A DNA stretch of 64,000 nucleotides from Natronospira bacteriovora. Its GTDB lineage: Bacteria; Pseudomonadota; Gammaproteobacteria; Natronospirales; Natronospiraceae. The notes beneath the pieces are model-generated. The model was given only the letters and a program-made list of their open reading frames with translations. It had not been told where the DNA came from and ran no database searches. The position numbers and the translations under genes are program-made. Below, piece by piece: positions 46,358-53,972 of the stretch (its first letter is position 1; the number at the start of each line of letters is the position of its first letter). Where the stretch lies: the NCBI RefSeq assembly GCF_030848495.1, contig NZ_JAVDDT010000002.1, forward strand, positions 248,001 to 312,000, in the 5' to 3' direction.

Positions 46358-46726
46358 CTAATTTCTTTCCGGGTCTCTAGTCCTGGCGGCAGTCCTTATA
46401 GCGGCCACAAAGACCGTTTCATGTTGGATCGACCGCGCCTTTATCACGTATTTCGTAGACTCAGGGCTGCGCATCAAGCCACGAACCACTGACCGAGCCG
46501 TGGTCTGTCCCGGCCTCGATGTCGAGTTTCCGTGCCTGAATAGAACGTACCGGTAATTGTGCGCCTGTGCATGCTTCAGGGCGGATATTGCATCGTCGCG
46601 GACCTCGGACATTGCGTCCCAATAGCTTTTGTCCGCCGCGCGCCTGCCACGATGAAAGTCGCACTCGATAAAACTAGCGAGTTGATCGCGCAGGCGCGTC
46701 CAGTCTCCGGCTGCTTTCTTGAACAT
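46358..46726 (-). CDS. Conserved-looking hypothetical protein on the opposite strand
   Basis: 122 residues from ATG 46726, with GGAGA upstream; the longer frame has no better start. YRYVLFRHGNSTSRPGQTTARS, then SIQHETVFVAAIR, have the look of a conserved enzyme-like core, but I recognise no named family. The only minus-strand gene of the element, it could be a cargo (accessory or defence) gene, as satellites often place such genes near attR. Confidence 0.6.
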   Translation of the reverse strand: MFKKAAGDWTRLRDQLASFIECDFHRGRRAADKSYWDAMSEVRDDAISALKHAQAHNYRYVLFRHGNSTSRPGQTTARSVVRGLMRSPESTKYVIKARSIQHETVFVAAIRTAARTRDPERN

Positions 46727-47019
46727 GGCCGTTTCTCCTAGGGGGGCGATTCTGCCTAAGCCCCGCTTGAGCGACCGTGGCCGCATCGGTTGGCAGCGGC
46801 AGGACAGGGGAGACTGTACCTGATCCGTTGATGCTTTTCTGTAGGCGGTTGCTGACACCCCTTGTCAGTCTATTTCGGCTGGCCTCGCGTACTGGTCCGA
46901 AAATTCCCTTTTTAGGGGTCCGAAAAATAGGCGGCTGGGCTGGCGGTGGACGCGCTGGAGGCTGTCTGTTGAGTGGCCACTTTTTGGCTACTCGGAAGCG
47001 GCGGACAATCAGGAGGCAC
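46727..47019. other. Non-coding right end of the element
   Basis: About 290 bases with no supported gene. Visible are a pair of GGTCCGAAAA repeats (near 46894 and 46918) around a CCCTTTTTAGGG inverted repeat, and the 24-base end repeat at 46971-46994. Probable integrase/excisionase region. Confidence 0.5.
46971..46994. repeat. 24-base end repeat of the element, right copy
   Basis: Identical to 38097-38120. It lies 76 bases inside the right attachment repeat; the left copy lies 101 bases inside the left one. Both are in the same orientation. Confidence 0.8.
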
Positions 47020-47052
47020 AAAAAAAGCGACCCCCGAAGCTCGGAAGTCGCT
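47020..47052 (-). terminator. Element-supplied terminator for tRNA-Val
   Basis: AGCGAC (47026-47031) pairs with GTCGCT (47047-47052); on the minus strand a run of seven Ts follows. It replaces the original terminator that integration left at 37909-37938. Confidence 0.8.
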
Positions 47053-47069
47053 GATTTTGCTGGGTAATT

Positions 47070-47117
47070 TGGTGGGCGATGCTGGACTTGAACCAGCGAC
47101 CCCTGCCGTGTGAAGGC
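47070..47117. repeat. attR: 48-base repeat within the tRNA-Val gene
   Basis: The right copy of the 48-base direct repeat. It forms the 3' part of the intact tRNA gene from the anticodon stem to CCA, so the tRNA is restored by sequence supplied by the element. Confidence 0.92.
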
Positions 47118-47144
47118 AGTGCTCTCCCACTGAGCTAATCGCCC
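47070..47144 (-). tRNA. tRNA-Val(CAC)
   Basis: 75 bases including a genomically encoded CCA. The acceptor stem GGGCGAT pairs with ATCGCCC. The anticodon stem CTGCC/GGCAG encloses loop TTCACAC with anticodon CAC (reads GUG). The T-arm GCTGG-TTCAAGT-CCAGC is perfect. The gene is the integration target of the element to its left. Confidence 0.95.
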
Positions 47145-47238
47145 GAAAGCGCGGTATTGTATCGGCGTGCCCGGTGCGGGTCAATCGTCCGGGGGGACAA
47201 ATCCCGGCGCGGGCAGCGAAAGTCATACCGAATTTGCT

Positions 47239-47252
47239 AATATACGGATATT
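47239..47252. promoter_or_regulatory. Candidate ArsR operator AATATACGGATATT
   Basis: A 5-base inverted repeat (AATAT-N4-ATATT) 28 bases before the arsR start codon, in an AT-rich patch. A similar AATATC-N3-AATATC pair sits at 47663-47677, before the DUF3365 gene. Autoregulation is inferred. Confidence 0.45.
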
Positions 47253-47279
47253 CCTTACAACTGGCTTCGGTGCATTCTG

Positions 47280-47615
47280 ATGTCATCAGCAATTCTCAAA
47301 TCCGGGCAAAGAATGCCCTCCCTCGAGGAGATGGAAGCCCATTCCGACGAGGCGGCACGGGTCCTCAAGGCCCTGGCCAATCCCAATCGCCTGATGGTGC
47401 TGTGCTCTCTGGTCAACGGGGAGCGCTCGGTGGGCCAGATCAATGAGAAAGTGCCTCTCAGCCAGTCGGCCCTGTCCCAGCACCTGGCGCGCTTTCGCCA
47501 GGAGGGGCTGGTGGCAACGCGCCGGGAATCCCAGACCATCTACTATCGTATTGCCGACCCCAAGGTGCTGGCCCTGATGGCCAAGCTCTACGAGCTTTAC
47601 TGCGCGACCGATTGA
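47280..47615 (+). CDS. ArsR-family regulator, persulfide-sensor (SqrR/BigR) type
   Basis: 111 residues. A winged helix fills the chain: LKALANPNRLMVLCSLVNGERSV, recognition helix region SQSALSQHLARFRQEGLV. Two cysteines, C42 and C108, are at the positions used by SqrR/BigR to form a tetrasulfide bridge on exposure to hydrogen sulfide; the metal-binding ELCVCDL motif of SmtB/ArsR is absent. It is followed by a DUF3365 haem protein and an SQR-like flavoprotein, consistent with sulfide control. An AATAT inverted repeat precedes it. Confidence 0.86.
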   Translation: MSSAILKSGQRMPSLEEMEAHSDEAARVLKALANPNRLMVLCSLVNGERSVGQINEKVPLSQSALSQHLARFRQEGLVATRRESQTIYYRIADPKVLALMAKLYELYCATD

Positions 47616-47622
47616 TTGCCGA

Positions 47623-47636
47623 TTGATCCCCGTCAT
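47623..47636. promoter_or_regulatory. FNR/FixK-type site TTGATCCCCGTCAT
   Basis: Nine of ten positions match the consensus. It lies just after the arsR stop and its centre is 72 bases upstream of the DUF3365 gene. It may add oxygen control to the sulfide module. Confidence 0.5.
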
Positions 47637-47660
47637 CTTGAGATCGGAAATCACCGCCTA

Positions 47661-47680
47661 TAATATCAGTAATATCTAAT
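47661..47680 (+). promoter_or_regulatory. AT-rich promoter/operator region upstream of the DUF3365 gene
   Basis: It contains TATAATATC and a second AATATC three bases later, a -10-like element overlapped by possible ArsR half-sites. It is centred about 32 bases upstream of the start codon. Confidence 0.4.
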
Positions 47681-47701
47681 ACGGCAGACCGGGAGATTGC
47701 C

Positions 47702-48283
47702 ATGAAGATTTCACGCATTGTTCTTGCGAGTGTGCTGATGGTGCCCGGGGTCGTGTTGGCGGGTGAGAATGCCCGGGATCATTTTCGGGATGAGGCTCGG
47801 GCCGCAACCGGGGAACTGGCCTCGGAGCTGATGCAGGCGCTCCAGGCGGCCATGCAGGAGGGCGGGCCGCCGGAGGCCATTGCTGTTTGCCGTGACCGGG
47901 CGCCTGCAATCAAGACCCGCCTATCCCTGGAACGGGGCTGGCGGGTTTCCCGGGTGGGCACCCGCGTTCGCAATCCGCTGCTGGGCATGCCGGATGCCTG
48001 GGAGCGCCGCGGGCTGGCGGAATTTCAGGCACGCCATGCCGATGGCGAGGCCTATGCCGACATGGAGAAGGTCGAACAGGTCGTTGAGGACGGGCAGCGT
48101 TTCAACCGTTACCTGCGTCCCATCCCGCTTCAGGGTCAGTGCCTGGCCTGTCATGGTGACCGGGATCAGATGAGTGCGGACATCCGTGGCATCCTGGATG
48201 ATCGATATCCCCACGACCAGGCCCATGGTTACCAGGCCGGTGAGCTGCGTGGAGCCTTCACCATCAAGGCCCCGGTCGATTGA
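47702..48283 (+). CDS. Secreted DUF3365 (Tll0287-like) c-type haem protein
   Basis: 193 residues with a signal peptide (KISRIVLASVLMVPGVVLAG, cleaved near residue 20). QCLACHGD near residue 146 is a CxxCH haem-c site. The C-terminal YQAGELRGAFTIKAPV fits DUF3365/Tll0287-like periplasmic haem sensors or electron carriers. It lies between the sulfide-sensing arsR and the SQR-like gene, so an electron-transfer role in sulfur oxidation is plausible. Good GGGAG upstream. Confidence 0.85.
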   Translation: MKISRIVLASVLMVPGVVLAGENARDHFRDEARAATGELASELMQALQAAMQEGGPPEAIAVCRDRAPAIKTRLSLERGWRVSRVGTRVRNPLLGMPDAWERRGLAEFQARHADGEAYADMEKVEQVVEDGQRFNRYLRPIPLQGQCLACHGDRDQMSADIRGILDDRYPHDQAHGYQAGELRGAFTIKAPVD

Positions 48284-48337
48284 CGGCATGCACGACCGGA
48301 TCAATCAAAGGTTCCCGAGATCAAGGATTCCGACACA

Positions 48338-49468
48338 ATGAGTCACAAGATCACCGTCGTCGGCAGTGGCTTTGCCGCGCTCACCGCCGCTCGTCATCTT
48401 CGTTCGCTGGATCGCGATGCCAGAATTACCCTGGTTGCGCCACGCCCGGAGTTCGTCTACCTGCCGAGCCTTATCTGGTTGCCCACCGGTCAGCGCCAGG
48501 CGGAGGACATCGTCCGCCCACTGGAGGGCTTTTTCGAACGCCACCGCATCCGCTATCACCAGGGAAGTGCCACTGGCCTCGACCTGGGCGGACGCCTGCT
48601 GCTCACCGACAATGGTGAGGTGGAAAACGATGCCATTCTGATCGGCACCGGCGGGCGTTTTCTCAAGAAGCTGCCCGGCATCGAACACGCCATCACTCCC
48701 TGTGAGGGGGTTGAATCCGCCATGCGCATCAAGATGGCGGTGGAGAACATGGATGGAGGGCATATTGCCTTCGGTTTCTCCGGCAACCCCAGGGAAGGTC
48801 AGGCCATGCGCGGCGGGCCCATGTTCGAGTTCCTCTTTGGCATCGACAGCCTGCTGCGCAAGCAGGGGCGGCGTGACCGTTTCGAGCTGACCTTCTTCTC
48901 GCCCGCGCCGGAGCCGGGAAAACGCCTCGGCCCCAGGGCCGTGGGCAAGCTGCTGGGCGAGATGAACCGTCGCGGCATTCACACTCACCTGGGGCACAAA
49001 CTCAAGAGCTTCAGCGAGGACAAGGTCAGCACCGAGGGTGGCGAGTTTCCCGCCGATCTCATCCTGTTCATGCCGGGCATGACCGGAAACCCCTGGTTCG
49101 ACAACACCGAACTGAGCCGTTCCGACGGCGGTCTCCTCAAGGCGGACGCCTTCTGCCGGGTGGAGGGGGCCGAGCGAGTCTATGTGGCCGGCGATGCCGG
49201 CTCCTTCCCGGGGCCGGACTGGATGCCGAAGCAGGCGCACATGGCCGACCTGCAGGCCGCGGCGGCCGCGAAGAACATGCATGCCGAACTCAATGGACGG
49301 GAACCTGAGGCCACCTTCAAGGCCGAATTGATGTGTATTGTGGACAGCATGGACAAGGGCATGCTGGTGGCCCGCAGTGAAAAGCGCAACTGGGTGCTTC
49401 CCAGAAGCCGCCTGTGGCACTGGTCCAAGTCCCTGTTCGAGAAGAAGTACCTGCGTCAGTATCGATAG
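48338..49468 (+). CDS. SQR-like FAD-dependent oxidoreductase lacking the middle redox cysteine
   Basis: 376 residues. The dinucleotide motif GSGFAALTAARHL opens the chain; GTGG and the second FAD motif YVAGDAGSF follow. Cysteines C122 and C333 correspond to C128 and C356 of type I sulfide:quinone oxidoreductase, but the position of C160 (GASCFGPAYEF in true SQR) reads EGQAMRGGPMFEF without Cys. The C-terminus is amphipathic, suggesting membrane attachment. It may be a different SQR type or a flavocytochrome-c-like partner for the DUF3365 protein upstream. Oxidation of a sulfur compound is inferred. Confidence 0.8.
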   Translation: MSHKITVVGSGFAALTAARHLRSLDRDARITLVAPRPEFVYLPSLIWLPTGQRQAEDIVRPLEGFFERHRIRYHQGSATGLDLGGRLLLTDNGEVENDAILIGTGGRFLKKLPGIEHAITPCEGVESAMRIKMAVENMDGGHIAFGFSGNPREGQAMRGGPMFEFLFGIDSLLRKQGRRDRFELTFFSPAPEPGKRLGPRAVGKLLGEMNRRGIHTHLGHKLKSFSEDKVSTEGGEFPADLILFMPGMTGNPWFDNTELSRSDGGLLKADAFCRVEGAERVYVAGDAGSFPGPDWMPKQAHMADLQAAAAAKNMHAELNGREPEATFKAELMCIVDSMDKGMLVARSEKRNWVLPRSRLWHWSKSLFEKKYLRQYR

Positions 49469-49487
49469 GAATGCCCGGTACCATGTG

Positions 49488-50810
49488 ATGGACGATATCA
49501 GTAGCAACCGTGACCCGGCCGAACTCCGCAAGATGCTGGATTATCTTGGGGTGGCGGCGTTTCTGATCGATGTGGATTCACATGATGCGTTCCGACTGGC
49601 CGCCATCAATGCCCGCCACGAGCAACTCACTGGCATGAAACACGATGACGTGGCGGGATGTAGTGTGGATGATTTGCTGTCACCGGAAATGGCGGCGAAT
49701 GTGAAAGGCAATTATCGACGGTGTGTCGAGGGGCGGGCCGCCACGGATTACCGGGAAGTGCTTGATCTCCCTGCCGGGCGGACCTACTGGCACACCGCGC
49801 TGGTGCCGCTCATGGATGATACCGGACGTATCACCCGCCTGTTGGGGACGGCCCACGAAATCAGTGACACTCTCCACCTGGAACTGGAAACCCGTTATCA
49901 GTCCACCGTGTTGAGTGCCTACCTGGATGAATCGCCGGACGGGATCCTGGTGGTGGATGCCGACAATACCATGAGAACGTGGAATCGCCGCTTCCTGGAG
50001 CTCTGGTCCATTCCCGAAGCGGTGATGGAGGCCCGCGATGGCGAGGCCGCCTTGAAGGCAGTCACAGACCAGCTGGTGGATCCCGAAGACTTCATCGAGC
50101 GAGTCAAGGCCTTGTACGCCAGCCTGGAAGAGGAAGAGCAGGGAATGCGAATCGACATGAAGGATGGACGCGTCCTGGAGCGCTATTCCCGGGGGCTCCA
50201 TGGACCGGCCGGTGTCTATTGGGGGCGCATCTGGTTCTATCGCGATGTCACCGATCGGGAGCGGATGACTGAAGAGCTCCGTCGCCTCTCTCAGACCGAT
50301 CCGCTTACCGGGGCAGCCAACCGGCGCGTGTTCATGGACGTATTGCGGGAAGAGTATGAGCGTGCCAGGCGCTACCGCCATCCACTGAGCATGCTCATGC
50401 TCGACTTGGACCGATTCAAGCAGATCAATGACGGGCACGGCCATGCGGCAGGTGACGAGGTGCTCAAGCGTTTCGTGGACGTCTGCACGCAGGCGCTTCG
50501 CAGCAGCGATTGCCTGGCCCGCATGGGCGGTGAGGAGTTTGCCATCCTGCTCCCGGAAACCGACCTGCAATCCGCCACCCGCCTGGCCGAACGGCTTCGC
50601 TGCGCCGTGGCCGGGATGGCGTTTTCCGGCACCGATGGTCCCTTCGCTGTCACGGTCAGTATTGGCGTGACGGATCTGGATGAAAAGGACACCGCCGAAG
50701 AGAATCTGCTGGCCCGTGCCGACAAATGTCTGTATGCCGCCAAGGCGGAAGGCCGCAACTGCGTTTTCACCGCAGAAGGCCTGAGCCAATGCCGGCAACA
50801 CCCGGCATGA
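49488..50810 (+). CDS. PAS-PAS-GGDEF diguanylate cyclase
   Basis: 440 residues from ATG 49488, 19 bases after the flavoprotein stop. Two PAS domains (about 15-125 and 145-255) are followed by a GGDEF domain with the active motif MGGEEFAILLPE (about 345-356) and LDLDRFKQINDGHGHAAGD. It makes cyclic di-GMP, promoting attachment. No transmembrane segment is seen, so it senses internal signals. Close spacing to the SQR-like gene suggests cotranscription with the sulfide module. Confidence 0.9.
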   Translation: MDDISSNRDPAELRKMLDYLGVAAFLIDVDSHDAFRLAAINARHEQLTGMKHDDVAGCSVDDLLSPEMAANVKGNYRRCVEGRAATDYREVLDLPAGRTYWHTALVPLMDDTGRITRLLGTAHEISDTLHLELETRYQSTVLSAYLDESPDGILVVDADNTMRTWNRRFLELWSIPEAVMEARDGEAALKAVTDQLVDPEDFIERVKALYASLEEEEQGMRIDMKDGRVLERYSRGLHGPAGVYWGRIWFYRDVTDRERMTEELRRLSQTDPLTGAANRRVFMDVLREEYERARRYRHPLSMLMLDLDRFKQINDGHGHAAGDEVLKRFVDVCTQALRSSDCLARMGGEEFAILLPETDLQSATRLAERLRCAVAGMAFSGTDGPFAVTVSIGVTDLDEKDTAEENLLARADKCLYAAKAEGRNCVFTAEGLSQCRQHPA

Positions 50811-50916
50811 TGACAGCGGGTTCTTGTCCGGTTCTGCCGCTCACTCGCCATTCCAGGCGCGGCGGGGGATAATCGCAGTTTGATTTTCTGGGTAAGCATC
50901 GGCAGCGAGTCACAGG

Positions 50917-52317
50917 ATGGGGCAGGCGGGGAAGGGCATTCGAATCGGGCAGTGGAGGTTCCTGCCGGAGCGCAATCTGCTGTTGCGCAGGGGCGAACGG
51001 CGGGAATTGGAGCATCGTCTTTCGGTCCTGCTCGAGCATTTCTGTAGCCATCCGTCTGAGGTTCTGACCAGGGACAGACTGCTCGAGGCTGTCTGGGGGC
51101 CCCGCATCGTCGGGGAAGAGAGCCTGTCCGTGGCGGTGAGCCAGCTTCGGCAGTCGCTGGATGACACGGCTCGCAATCCACGCTTCATCCGTACCGTGCC
51201 GGGCGTCGGTTACCAGTGGATCGCCACCGTGGCCCGGGAAGAAGGGCCCCGCCTTCGTGGACTCTGGCGGGTGGCAGTGATGACGGCGGGGCTGCTGGTG
51301 TCCGCCTCGCTGCTTGTCTGGTGGCTGACCGGGGAGCCGGAGCCAGCGGCTGCATTGCTGGAGGAGGGAGGGCCCGGATCCCAGGCCCGGCAGCTGCTTG
51401 CCAGTGAAGAGCCGGAAGACTGGCGCCGGGCAGTTGGTCTGTTCCGGGCCGCCATCGATGCCGACCCGGATCACGCGGACGCGTATCTCGGTCTGGTCGA
51501 GGCCAAGCTGCAACAGCTTCGGCGCTCGAATCTTCCCCTCGCGCCCCATTACGGTGAACTGGAGGCACTGCTGACTCGTGCCCTGAGTCTTGCCCCCTCC
51601 CTAGATCGAGCCTTGTTGCTCTATGCCAATCTGCTGTTCCTGCACGGTCGAGACTACCCGACAGCAGAAGCAACCTTTCTGAACTTGCTGGACACTCATC
51701 CCGATCACGCCGAAGGGCGGCTGGCCTACGCCAATTTCCTGCTCGCCTTCGGCCGTTTCGAGGAGGCCATGGCCGAAGTTACCGACCTGCGTCGCCGGCA
51801 GCCCCTGTTCTTTGCGGTGCCCATGGTGGCCTGGAACTACCTCATGCAGGGTGAGACGGAGCTGGCCTGGGAGGAGATTCAGCGGATCACCCTGACCGAA
51901 CCCGGATCGGCCGCGTATCACATCTCGGCTCAGCATATCGACTTCCAGCGGGGTGACGAGGCCGCGGCCATGCAACACCTGCTGGCGCTGATGGAAAGGG
52001 CGGGCTTCGACGAGGAGCGATTGATCCGTTTCGAGGCGGACTTCACCCACGGAGGCCTGACGGCGGTGCATGCCCGGCTGCTGCAAGAGCGCGAGACTGC
52101 CGCACTGGGTCACTATCGCCCACCACTGTCCTGGGCGCGCTTCGCCCTGGTCGCCGGTGATCATGGCCAGGCCCTGGATCACCTGGAAGCGGCTCGTGAG
52201 CAGTACCAGGAGGCGCTACTGTGGCTGGCGGTCGATCCCCATTATCGGCCCCTGCATGACGAGCCCCGCTTTCAGGCGATCCTGGGCAGTCTCGGTTTGG
52301 TATTGCCAGGTAATTGA
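50917..52317 (+). CDS. CadC-like transmembrane transcriptional regulator with TPR-type sensor
   Basis: 466 residues. An OmpR/CadC winged helix at about 10-105 (LEHRLSVLLEHFCSHPSEVLTRDRLLEAVWG, RTVPGVGYQW) is followed by one transmembrane helix (about 118-138). The periplasmic part (150-466) is made of TPR-like helical repeats (DHADAYLGLVEAKLQ, PTAEATFLNLLDTHPDHAEG). Such ToxR/CadC-type proteins bind DNA directly while anchored in the membrane. The adjacent secreted beta-propeller gene is a candidate target or partner. Confidence 0.85.
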   Translation: MGQAGKGIRIGQWRFLPERNLLLRRGERRELEHRLSVLLEHFCSHPSEVLTRDRLLEAVWGPRIVGEESLSVAVSQLRQSLDDTARNPRFIRTVPGVGYQWIATVAREEGPRLRGLWRVAVMTAGLLVSASLLVWWLTGEPEPAAALLEEGGPGSQARQLLASEEPEDWRRAVGLFRAAIDADPDHADAYLGLVEAKLQQLRRSNLPLAPHYGELEALLTRALSLAPSLDRALLLYANLLFLHGRDYPTAEATFLNLLDTHPDHAEGRLAYANFLLAFGRFEEAMAEVTDLRRRQPLFFAVPMVAWNYLMQGETELAWEEIQRITLTEPGSAAYHISAQHIDFQRGDEAAAMQHLLALMERAGFDEERLIRFEADFTHGGLTAVHARLLQERETAALGHYRPPLSWARFALVAGDHGQALDHLEAAREQYQEALLWLAVDPHYRPLHDEPRFQAILGSLGLVLPGN

Positions 52318-52422
52318 AAACAAAGAATTTAATCAGGCTTTAGGAAGTTTTAGCCCAGCTTCAGGACGAACCCGATTCGCGATCAGCAGACTGGCCGGAC
52401 TTCATTCTCAGGAGTCCGAATC

Positions 52423-53766
52423 ATGTCGTTTTCCCTTTCCCGCCTTTCATTGACTCTGTTGATTCTGTTCCATGCCGCGTCGAGCGACGCGGCTGACTGG
52501 TCCCTGTTCAAGGGTGATCTCGAGCGTAGCGGTCATGTCCACCTGGAGGTGGATGTCAGGAGCCTGGCACTGGATTGGCAGTTTCGCCTGCCAACCGCCA
52601 TTGCCAGTTCACCGGTAGCCGCCGGGGATCAACTCTTCGTGGCCGGCGAGAACGGCAATCTCTACGCCTTCGGACTTGCGGATCGCCAGTTGCAATGGAT
52701 TCGCCCAACAGGCGGGGCCATCAGTGCCACCCCCGCCGTGTCGGGGGATCTTGTCTATGTTCTCAATCTCAATGGTCTGTTCCAGGCGATCAATCGCGCT
52801 GACGGCAGCGCGGCCTGGTCCTTCCAGACCGGCGGGGAGGAGCGCTTCAGTGCCATCCATTACATGGGCATACGGCAGACCGATGCCGCCATTCGCGATC
52901 CCTGGGATTTCTTTCTGTCATCACCGCTGGTGGCCGACGGTCGTGTCCACTTCGGCAGTAGCGATGGCTATTTTTATACCCTGGACGCCAGTAGTGGAGC
53001 GCTCCTCTGGCGCTACCGCACTGCGGGCATGATCCATGCCTCGCCAGCGCTTTCCCGCCATCATTCGGAGGGGGCCACGCTGGTGGTCGGCGACTGGTAC
53101 GGCATGGTGCATGCCCTGGATGCGGAAAGCGGCGAAGTCCGCTGGTCCTACGCCACCGAGCGGGACAGTGTTCATGAGCAGTGGCTGGGCATTCAGTCCT
53201 CGCCGGTGCTGGATGGTGATCGGGTCTATGTCGGCAGCCGCGATGGCTACCTGTATGCCCTGTCCCTGGAAACAGGCGAGAGGCTCTGGCGCTACGCCAT
53301 GATGCATCGTTCCTGGGTAGTGGCGACGCCCTCCGTGGATGATGAACGCATCTATCTGGGCAGCTCGGTGCCGGGGTACGTGATTGCCCTGGATCGGACC
53401 GATGGCAGTGAGGTCTGGCGCCGGGCGGTGGGTGCCTGGAGCTACAGCTCGCCGCTGGTCCTCGGCCGCTATCTGATCACGGGTGTCATGAACGGCGAGC
53501 TTCTGGCTCTGGAATCGGCCACCGGTGAACAGGTCTGGCATTACCAGAGCGATGGTGCCCGAGAGGATCATTTCGGGGTTCTGGACCCGCAGACCGGCGG
53601 TTTCAATCAGGAACGGCTTGCCGCCCGCGAGTTGCATCAGGCCCTCTACGCCTACATGGCGCATGTGCTCCACCTGGGGGTCTTTCTGTCCTCACCCGCC
53701 TGGCATCGGAACGAGCTGATCATCCCTACCTCCGACGGCCAGATTCTCGTTTTCAGCCTGCAATGA
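52423..53766 (+). CDS. Secreted PQQ-like beta-propeller protein
   Basis: 447 residues with a signal peptide (about 1-24, LILFHAASSDAA). Repeats of the PQQ/BamB type recur: LFVAGENGNLYAF, VHFGSSDGYFYTLDASSGALLW, VYVGSRDGYLYALSLETGERLW, giving about seven blades. No haem motif or catalytic Asp typical of alcohol dehydrogenases is evident, so a binding or scaffold role is more likely than redox. It is 106 bases downstream of the membrane regulator. Confidence 0.82.
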   Translation: MSFSLSRLSLTLLILFHAASSDAADWSLFKGDLERSGHVHLEVDVRSLALDWQFRLPTAIASSPVAAGDQLFVAGENGNLYAFGLADRQLQWIRPTGGAISATPAVSGDLVYVLNLNGLFQAINRADGSAAWSFQTGGEERFSAIHYMGIRQTDAAIRDPWDFFLSSPLVADGRVHFGSSDGYFYTLDASSGALLWRYRTAGMIHASPALSRHHSEGATLVVGDWYGMVHALDAESGEVRWSYATERDSVHEQWLGIQSSPVLDGDRVYVGSRDGYLYALSLETGERLWRYAMMHRSWVVATPSVDDERIYLGSSVPGYVIALDRTDGSEVWRRAVGAWSYSSPLVLGRYLITGVMNGELLALESATGEQVWHYQSDGAREDHFGVLDPQTGGFNQERLAARELHQALYAYMAHVLHLGVFLSSPAWHRNELIIPTSDGQILVFSLQ

Positions 53767-53800
53767 GGGCAAGCGGTCGACAGGGAGCGGGAACGCTGAC

Positions 53801-53828
53801 TTGCAAAATCCGGTCTAGGTGTTATGGT
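53801..53828 (+). promoter_or_regulatory. Candidate promoter for the serine hydrolase gene
   Basis: TTGCAA (53801-53806) and TATGGT (53823-53828), spacer 16. It leaves a leader of about 138 bases before the start codon at 53973. Confidence 0.4.
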
Positions 53829-53972
53829 GAGGTAGAACGGTATTACCAAGCGGTTCTCGTCCAGAGGAGTCTCTTTGAATCCGCTGAGCCATCGTTTCGT
53901 TCGGATGATGATCGCTATTTTCTGTTGATGGGCCAATGGCTGGGTCGCCAGCTGGCCGGGGAGAAATGAACA

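Larger units (their letters stand above)
37948..47117. mobile_element. tRNA-Val-integrated, phage-satellite-like element
   Basis: A 48-base direct repeat (37948-37995 and 47070-47117, one mismatch) delimits about 9.1 kb. The intact tRNA-Val is on the right and only its 3' part on the left, the classic result of tyrosine-integrase insertion. Inside, in order: integrase, AlpA-like regulator, two small proteins, Toprim/primase-like protein, sigma-region-2-like protein, a small protein, TerS-like protein, a 26-residue ORF, large terminase and two unrecognised proteins, all on the plus strand; one minus-strand gene ends it. There is no portal, capsid, protease, tail or lysis gene. Base composition looks less GC-rich than the surrounding chromosome. 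Confidence 0.88.

Noticed and set aside
37948-47117. Complete prophage
   Set aside because: No portal, capsid, tail, lysis or repressor gene is present, and the 9.1 kb is fully accounted for by other genes.
53763-53969. 68-codon frame between the propeller and serine hydrolase genes
   Set aside because: It covers the predicted promoter and leader of the hydrolase gene and has no motif.
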